9,729 nucleotides of DNA, from the NCBI GenBank assembly GCA_016844515.1, contig JAERMP010000059.1, positions 1-9,729 of the forward strand, given 5' to 3'. The notes under the pieces are model-generated. The model saw only the letters and a list, made by a program, of their open reading frames with translations. It was not told where the DNA came from and did not search any database. A program made the translations under genes and the position numbers. The DNA is from Thermoleophilia bacterium (GTDB lineage: Bacteria; Actinomycetota; Thermoleophilia; Gaiellales; Gaiellaceae). Numbering within the stretch: position 1 is the first letter of the stretch; every line of letters starts with the position of its first letter. Shown one piece after another: positions 5,410 to 9,729 of the stretch.

Positions 5410-7342
5410 AACGCCAGTCGACCGAGACGACCTCGATCGGCTGCTCGAAGCCCTTCAGCCGCTCGGTTCGCGGCTCCGACACACGGAAAGACGACGAAGT
5501 GCCGTCGAGCGTCGTACGACTCACGAGGATCTCCGCTCCTGCCGCGGTTGCGCCGATGCGCGCCGCGATATGGACATCCTGGCCGCCGTAATCCGTGGCA
5601 TCTGCATCCGTAAGGAATGCGCCACCCGCGTGCGCGCCGATCCTGACGTCCGGCGCGACGACCTCGGCGTGGAGCGCACGCTGGATCTCGATCGCCGCAT
5701 CGATCGCTGCCTTCGGGCTCTCGAACGACGCAAAGAAGCCGTCACCGGTCTTCTTCACGATCTCGCCGCCGGCCTCGACGATTCGCTCGCGAACGAGCTC
5801 GTCGTGACGGGCAAGGAGCTTCTTCCACTTCTCGTCTCCCAGCGTCTCGAGCAGCCTCGTCGAGTCGACGATGTCGGTGAAGACGAACGTGCGGCGGACT
5901 TCGGCCTTGCCGAGCAGCTCCTTCACGTGCTCCGCGTCGAGCTTGGCTCCCAGCCGCGCAAACGCAGCGAGCGCGGCTTCGAGCTCCGCCGTCGCGCCGT
6001 GCTCGTCTCCGCGGCGCCGGTACGCGATTCCGAGCAGCATGCGCGCCTGCGCCGTCTCGTACGGCGCGCCGACGTCGCGCCATTCGTCGCGCGCACGCTG
6101 GAGGCTGGCTACGGCGCCGTCCCAGTCCTTCTCGGCCAGCTTGATCCGGCCGAGAGCAACGTGGATCGTCGCGTCAAAGGCGACCGCGCGCCGCTCGGCG
6201 ATCTTGTACGAGTCCACGATCCGCTCGAGCTCGTCGAGGGCTTCCCGCGCAGTCCTGAGGTCGCCGGCCGCGATGGCGATCTCGACCTGCGCCGGAAGAC
6301 GCCGAAGGCGGATGAGCGGATCCTGGACCTCCTCGAGCGTCCGCGTGATGCCCGCTACGGCTGCGTCGACCTTACCCTCGGCGAGACGGAGGAGCGCGAG
6401 CCCCGGCTGTGGATCGCGTCCGTGCTCGTTGGCCGTGCGGTACGCCTCCTCCGCTTCGGCGAAGTCCCCTCGCTGGCGGCGGATTTCGCCGATCTCGTAG
6501 TGCCCGTCGGCCGTGATGCTGCGGTCGAAGTCATGAAGCTCCTCGCAGGCCGCCTGCGCTTGCACCTCCGCGGCGGGCCAGTCGCCGCGGAGCCGGAGCG
6601 CCTCGGCGCGGTGGATCCGGCACGCTCCCGGAAAACCCGCGACATCGAGTTGGTCGCACCAGCGGTTCGCCACTTCCGTCCACTCGGCCGCGCGCCGAAA
6701 GTCGCCGAGATCACGGCACGAGCTGATCGTGAGGCAGTAGACGAGACCGGTCGCATGAGATCTGGCGCCGCCGGAGCTTGCGGAAGCAGTTGCCTCGTCG
6801 AGAAGAGCCAGCCCCTCTTCGATTCGCCCCGCCTTGATGTGCGCGCGTCCCTTCCCGGAGAGAGCCAGTATCTGCACGTCCGGGTCGCCGACACGTTGCG
6901 CGAGCTCGAGTGCGCTCTCGAAGAGACTCTCCGCCCGCTCGAGATCCCCCTCGGCGTACATCGCCATCATTGCGTCCGTGAGGAGCAGCCGGCTGTGCTC
7001 GGGGGATTCGGGCAGGGTCTCGAGCAAGCGCCGGGCAGTGGCGAGCCAGCCGTGAGAAACCGCGAACGCCCCGCGACCCTCGTAGTCCCAGGCGAGGGCG
7101 AGCGCCATCCGCGCCGCGCCGGACTTGTCGCCCGTAGCGTTGAAAGCGGTGTGTGCTCGTTCGCGCAGCGCGATCGCCTCGTCGAGCTTCCCGCTCCACC
7201 ATGCGGCCTCCGCGTAGCTCTCCAGATCGGAGGGCGCCAGTTCCCCGGCGTCGATCTCCGAATACATCGTGTAGGCCGCGCGCCATGCCTGGCGCGCCGC
7301 AGCCGCGCGTGCTTCTTCGAGCGAGTCGACGACCTGGGACAC
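5408..7342 (-). CDS. TPR-repeat protein with C-terminal class III adenylate/guanylate cyclase domain
   Basis: The 644-residue protein begins VSQVVDSLEEARAAAARQAW and has a long array of TPR-like helical hairpins to about residue 470 (for example ESYAEAAWWSGKLDEAIALRERA, then several GRIEEGLALLDEA, GDFAEAEEAYRTA, EKDWDGAVASLQRA units). A class III cyclase homology domain follows at about 482-644. FVFTDIVDST supplies the first metal Asp (D490) and KKTGDGF the second (D534). TDYGGQDVHIAAR holds the substrate-Asp position and the conserved Arg; the usual transition-state Asn is His here (about 591), as in a known subset of such proteins. It should be soluble and may make cAMP or cGMP under control of a TPR-bound partner. 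The GTG start at 7342 precedes the homologous region and leaves 73 bp to the divergent gene. The open frame continues to 7849, but that part is antisense to the peptidase. Confidence 0.9.
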   Translation of the reverse strand: MSQVVDSLEEARAAAARQAWRAAYTMYSEIDAGELAPSDLESYAEAAWWSGKLDEAIALRERAHTAFNATGDKSGAARMALALAWDYEGRGAFAVSHGWLATARRLLETLPESPEHSRLLLTDAMMAMYAEGDLERAESLFESALELAQRVGDPDVQILALSGKGRAHIKAGRIEEGLALLDEATASASSGGARSHATGLVYCLTISSCRDLGDFRRAAEWTEVANRWCDQLDVAGFPGACRIHRAEALRLRGDWPAAEVQAQAACEELHDFDRSITADGHYEIGEIRRQRGDFAEAEEAYRTANEHGRDPQPGLALLRLAEGKVDAAVAGITRTLEEVQDPLIRLRRLPAQVEIAIAAGDLRTAREALDELERIVDSYKIAERRAVAFDATIHVALGRIKLAEKDWDGAVASLQRARDEWRDVGAPYETAQARMLLGIAYRRRGDEHGATAELEAALAAFARLGAKLDAEHVKELLGKAEVRRTFVFTDIVDSTRLLETLGDEKWKKLLARHDELVRERIVEAGGEIVKKTGDGFFASFESPKAAIDAAIEIQRALHAEVVAPDVRIGAHAGGAFLTDADATDYGGQDVHIAARIGATAAGAEILVSRTTLDGTSSSFRVSEPRTERLKGFEQPIEVVSVDWR

Positions 7343-7353
7343 GGGAGGCTCGC

Positions 7354-7383
7354 ATTGTGGCCGTAATCCCCGTTCCCAGGCAA
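7354..7383 (-). promoter_or_regulatory. Candidate promoter of the TPR-cyclase gene
   Basis: On the minus strand TTGCCT (7378-7383) and CACAAT (7354-7359) match -35 and -10 boxes in four of six bases each, with an 18-bp spacer. Transcription would begin only a few nt before the GTG at 7342, giving a nearly leaderless mRNA. This agrees with the lack of a Shine-Dalgarno but is a visual match only. Confidence 0.28.
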
Positions 7384-7403
7384 CCCGACGGCGCGCGTCG
7401 GGT
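7383..7403. promoter_or_regulatory. 8-bp inverted repeat in divergent promoter region
   Basis: ACCCGACG (7383-7390) and CGTCGGGT (7396-7403) form an exact 8-bp inverted repeat around GCGCG. It is 12 nt before the peptidase ATG and touches the candidate -35 box of the divergent cyclase. An operator shared by both genes, or a 5'-UTR hairpin of the peptidase mRNA, are both possible. Confidence 0.35.
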
Positions 7404-7415
7404 AGCGTCCGCCGC

Positions 7416-8909
7416 ATGAGCGACGACGAGAAGACCGAGGCCAAGCCCGACCACGAGCCGCCCGCGGGTGCGGAGACCACCGCGACGTGGGGCAAGGGAA
7501 GGAAGGCGATCCAGTACACGGCCACGGCCAAGTGGATCGTCATGCGCAAGAAAGAGAAGCCGGCGGCGGAGATCTTCTCCGTCTCGTATGTCGGAGCCGG
7601 CGGTGATCGCGACCGACCGGTGACGTTCGTCTTCAACGGCGGGCCCGGCGCGTCATCCGCGTATCTCCACATGGGGGCCGTGGGGCCGCAGCGGGTCGCC
7701 TTCCCCGCCGACGGCACGCTCCCCGAGATGCCCGCGCGGCTCGTCGAGAACGAGTCGTCGTGGCTCGCGTTCAGCGACCTCGTGTTCGTCGATCCCGTCG
7801 GGACAGGCTTCAGCCGTATCATCGAGCCCGAGAAGAAGGACGAGGCCAAGGACGCGAAGCCGGAGGACGCGCACGATCCGAAGGAGTACTTCGGCTACAA
7901 GCGCGACCTCGAGTCGCTCTGCGAGTTCATGGGCCGCTGGCTCTCGGATCACGGCCGCTGGGGCTCGCCCGTCTTCATCGCCGGCGAGAGCTACGGCGGC
8001 TACCGCGTCGGGCGTCTCGTGCGCATGCTTCAGGAGACCGCGGGCATCGGCCTGAACGGCGCGATCCTCATCTCACCGGCGCTCGAGATCACCGGCCTCG
8101 CGCCCACGGACTACGACGTCCTCGGCTGGATCGATCGCGTGCCCACGATGGCCGCCGCCGCGGTGCATCACCGGCGCTCTCGCGCGTTCAGGAAGGGAAC
8201 GGCTCTCGGGAGGGTGCTCGGCGAGTCGGAGGAGTTCGCGACGGGCGACTACGCCTCGTTCCTCACCCGCGGCGCGTCCATGCCCGTCAAGGAGCGCGAC
8301 CGGATCCTCTCCCGGCTGGCCGACATTCTCGGTCTCCCGCTCGACATCGTCGTTCGCGCTGAAGGTCGCGTCTCGTTCCTTACCTTCGCGCGGGAGCTTC
8401 TGCGCGACGAGCGCAAGGTGCTCGGCCTCTACGACACGACGATCACGGCGACCGACCCGTTCCCCGACCGTGACGGGTTCACGTGGCCTGATCCGACGCT
8501 CTCGGGCATCAGCCCGGCGTACACGATGGCGGTGAACCGCATGCTGCGCTCGGAGATAGGAGTCGAGACGGACCGCGAGTACATGCTCCTGAGCTACGAG
8601 GTCAACACGGCCTGGAAGAACGACACGGAGCACCACGCCTTCGCAGCGCCGCCCGGCGCAACCGACGACTTCCGGTACGGGATGGCGCTTAATCCGCACA
8701 TGAAGGCGTTCATCACGCACGGGCAGTACGACCTCGTCACCCCGTACTACACGAGCGACCGACTTCGGAACCTGATGCGGCTCGACCCGCAGATGGCGGA
8801 TCGCCTAACCGTCCAGCACTTCGGCGGCGGGCACATGTTCTACGCCTGGGAGGCGAGTCGGACGGCGTTCACCACCGCCATCGCGGCGTTCGTGTCGAGC
8901 GCGACCTAA
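7416..8909 (+). CDS. S10 family serine carboxypeptidase-like protein, no signal peptide
   Basis: The 497-residue alpha/beta hydrolase has the S10 signatures in order: VFNGGPGASS (about 72-81, oxyanion region), VFVDPVGTGFS (about 123-133), FIAGESYGGYR with nucleophile S192, GQYDLVTPYY with D439, and HFGGGHMFY with H473. This gives a complete Ser-Asp-His triad. S10 enzymes remove C-terminal residues from peptides, usually at acidic pH; the bacterial branch is little studied and could have other hydrolase activity. Length is normal. The N-terminus (MSDDEKTEAKPDHE) is charged, without a signal peptide or anchor, so cytoplasmic location is predicted, unlike most secreted or vacuolar members. No Shine-Dalgarno is visible before ATG 7416. 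A DPKEYFGYKRDLESL segment precedes the nucleophile elbow. The gene is divergent from the TPR-cyclase. Confidence 0.93.
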   Translation: MSDDEKTEAKPDHEPPAGAETTATWGKGRKAIQYTATAKWIVMRKKEKPAAEIFSVSYVGAGGDRDRPVTFVFNGGPGASSAYLHMGAVGPQRVAFPADGTLPEMPARLVENESSWLAFSDLVFVDPVGTGFSRIIEPEKKDEAKDAKPEDAHDPKEYFGYKRDLESLCEFMGRWLSDHGRWGSPVFIAGESYGGYRVGRLVRMLQETAGIGLNGAILISPALEITGLAPTDYDVLGWIDRVPTMAAAAVHHRRSRAFRKGTALGRVLGESEEFATGDYASFLTRGASMPVKERDRILSRLADILGLPLDIVVRAEGRVSFLTFARELLRDERKVLGLYDTTITATDPFPDRDGFTWPDPTLSGISPAYTMAVNRMLRSEIGVETDREYMLLSYEVNTAWKNDTEHHAFAAPPGATDDFRYGMALNPHMKAFITHGQYDLVTPYYTSDRLRNLMRLDPQMADRLTVQHFGGGHMFYAWEASRTAFTTAIAAFVSSAT

Positions 8910-8926
8910 CCAGGCACCATGGACCC

Positions 8927-9010
8927 ATGAACGAGTCGGTCTGGGACTATCCGCGCCCGCCGCGTGTCGAACGGACTGGGCGTCGCGTCGCTGCCGTGTG
9001 TGCGCGGTAG
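8927..9010 (+). pseudogene. DUF427 gene, 5' fragment only
   Basis: ATG 8927 opens a 27-codon frame beginning MNESVWDYPRPPRVE and stopping at TAG 9010. The segment ESVWDYPRPPR...GRRV closely resembles, from memory, the N-terminus of DUF427 family proteins (normally about 90-130 residues or longer). The sequence then leaves the family pattern after about residue 20, and the methyltransferase gene begins 9 nt later. The rest of the domain is not present in any frame, so this is a truncated remnant. Use as a short functional peptide is possible but unsupported. Confidence 0.6.
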
Positions 9011-9019
9011 ATTCCGGCG

Positions 9020-9729
9020 GTGCGGGACGACGACGGCTACTTCGACGAGCGCGTCGCCGCGAGGTACGACGAGTCCGCTGCGGAGATGTTCGACCTGGCG
9101 GTCGTCGACCCGGTCGTCGACCTCCTCGTAGAACTCGCCGGGAGCGGACGCGCGCTCGAGCTCGGGATCGGGACGGGCCGGATCGCGTTACCGCTCGCGC
9201 AGCGGGGCGTGCCGGTACACGGGATCGAGTTGTCGAAGGCGATGGTCGCGAGGCTCCGCGCGAAGCCAGGCGGGGAAGACATCGCCGTGACGATCGGCGA
9301 CTTCGCGACGACGACCGTGGACGGAACATTCTCGGTCGCCTACCTCGTTTTCAACACGATCATGAACCTGACGACGCAGGACGAGCAGATCGCGTGCTTC
9401 CAGAACGTTGCCGCGCATCTCGAGCCGGCCGGGTGTTTCGTGATCGAGGTGGGCGTTCCGGGGCTCCAGCGGCTCCCACCCGGCGAGACCGTTCGGGCGT
9501 TCAACGTGAGTGCCACGAGGCTCGGCTTTGACGAGTACGACGTCGTGTCGCAGGGCCTGATCTCCCATCACTACTCGGTCGTCGACGGCAAGCTCGAGGT
9601 CTTCTCGGCGCCGTTTCGCTACGTGTGGCACTCGGAGCTCGACCTGATGGCACAGCTTGCCGGGATGAGGCTGCGCGAGCGCTGGAGCGGGTGGAAGCGG
9701 GAGCCGTTCACGAGCGACAGCCGCAAGCA
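9020..9729 (+). CDS. Class I SAM-dependent methyltransferase (runs off right edge)
   Basis: The frame from GTG 9020 stays open for 236 codons to the edge. It starts VRDDDGYFDERVAARYDES, then has motif I ALELGIGTGRIALPLA (about 49-64) for S-adenosylmethionine binding. GIELSKAMV (about 72-80) supplies the acidic ribose-binding residue. Next come a motif II region (FSVAYLVFNTIMNL), LEPAGCFVIEV (post-motif), and the C-terminal YVWHSELDLMAQLAGMRLRERWSGWKREPFTSDSRK. The ending WxREPFTSDS-RK is characteristic of about 240-residue methyltransferases of this sort, so probably only a few residues are missing. The substrate is unknown. No Shine-Dalgarno is seen before the GTG, and it follows directly on the DUF427 remnant, so deletion between two genes may have removed its natural upstream region. 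Confidence 0.88.
   Translation, partial: MRDDDGYFDERVAARYDESAAEMFDLAVVDPVVDLLVELAGSGRALELGIGTGRIALPLAQRGVPVHGIELSKAMVARLRAKPGGEDIAVTIGDFATTTVDGTFSVAYLVFNTIMNLTTQDEQIACFQNVAAHLEPAGCFVIEVGVPGLQRLPPGETVRAFNVSATRLGFDEYDVVSQGLISHHYSVVDGKLEVFSAPFRYVWHSELDLMAQLAGMRLRERWSGWKREPFTSDSRK

Noticed and set aside
5129..7366. A 745-codon open frame on the plus strand antisense to the TPR-cyclase gene.
   Set aside because: It is a high-GC shadow: the product is Arg-rich, has no domain, and the opposite strand encodes a recognisable TPR and cyclase protein.
7343..7849. N-terminal extension of the TPR-cyclase frame by 169 residues.
   Set aside because: It is antisense to the first 145 codons of the S10 peptidase and contains no recognisable TPR or domain; the homologous region starts at about 7342.

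Overview
The window is GC-rich, mostly single-copy bacterial chromosome. Gene content (a TPR/class III cyclase protein, a cytoplasmic S10 serine carboxypeptidase, a soluble sulfite-oxidase-type molybdoenzyme, a small CxC-x4-C protein, a DUF427 remnant), frequent GTG starts and weak Shine-Dalgarno sites suggest an actinobacterium, perhaps of the Thermoleophilia/Gaiellales type. This is inferred from recalled protein families, since no rRNA or ribosomal protein gene is present. I see no phage, IS element, CRISPR array or defence system.

Layout. Positions 1-1382 (minus) hold an MFS transporter followed 9 nt later by the 5' end of an aldo/keto reductase that runs off the left edge. Divergent from them, 1433-2491 (plus) is a sulfite-oxidase-family molybdenum enzyme ending in a strong hairpin. 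Positions 2492-2778 have no protein gene but contain a second small hairpin, a degenerate tRNA-like element on the minus strand, a 10-bp inverted repeat and a short direct repeat. This looks like an old tRNA or integration scar. Positions 2779-3240 encode an exported DUF192 protein. Positions 3305-3730 (minus) encode an NTF2-like protein whose 5' end meets, and may overlap, a divergent exported N-acetylmuramoyl-L-alanine amidase (about 3700-4485). A small lysine-rich protein follows at 4570-4827.

Between convergent genes, 4839-4942 can fold as a long imperfect rod. On the minus strand, 5408-7342 is a TPR plus adenylate/guanylate cyclase protein. Downstream of it is a small CxC protein (4972-5268), preceded by a 19-codon reading frame with an excellent ribosome binding site that overlaps its start. 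Divergent from the cyclase, 7416-8909 is an S10 carboxypeptidase without a signal peptide. After it come a broken 5' fragment of a DUF427 gene (8927-9010) and a SAM-dependent methyltransferase (9020 to the right edge).

The genes look like a set of independent housekeeping or accessory functions, not one pathway. The only clear co-transcription unit is MFS plus aldo/keto reductase. The most interesting items are non-coding or decayed: the tRNA-like scar, the rod-forming intergenic element, the overlapping short reading frame and the DUF427 stub. I do not see convincing evidence of a new multi-gene system.
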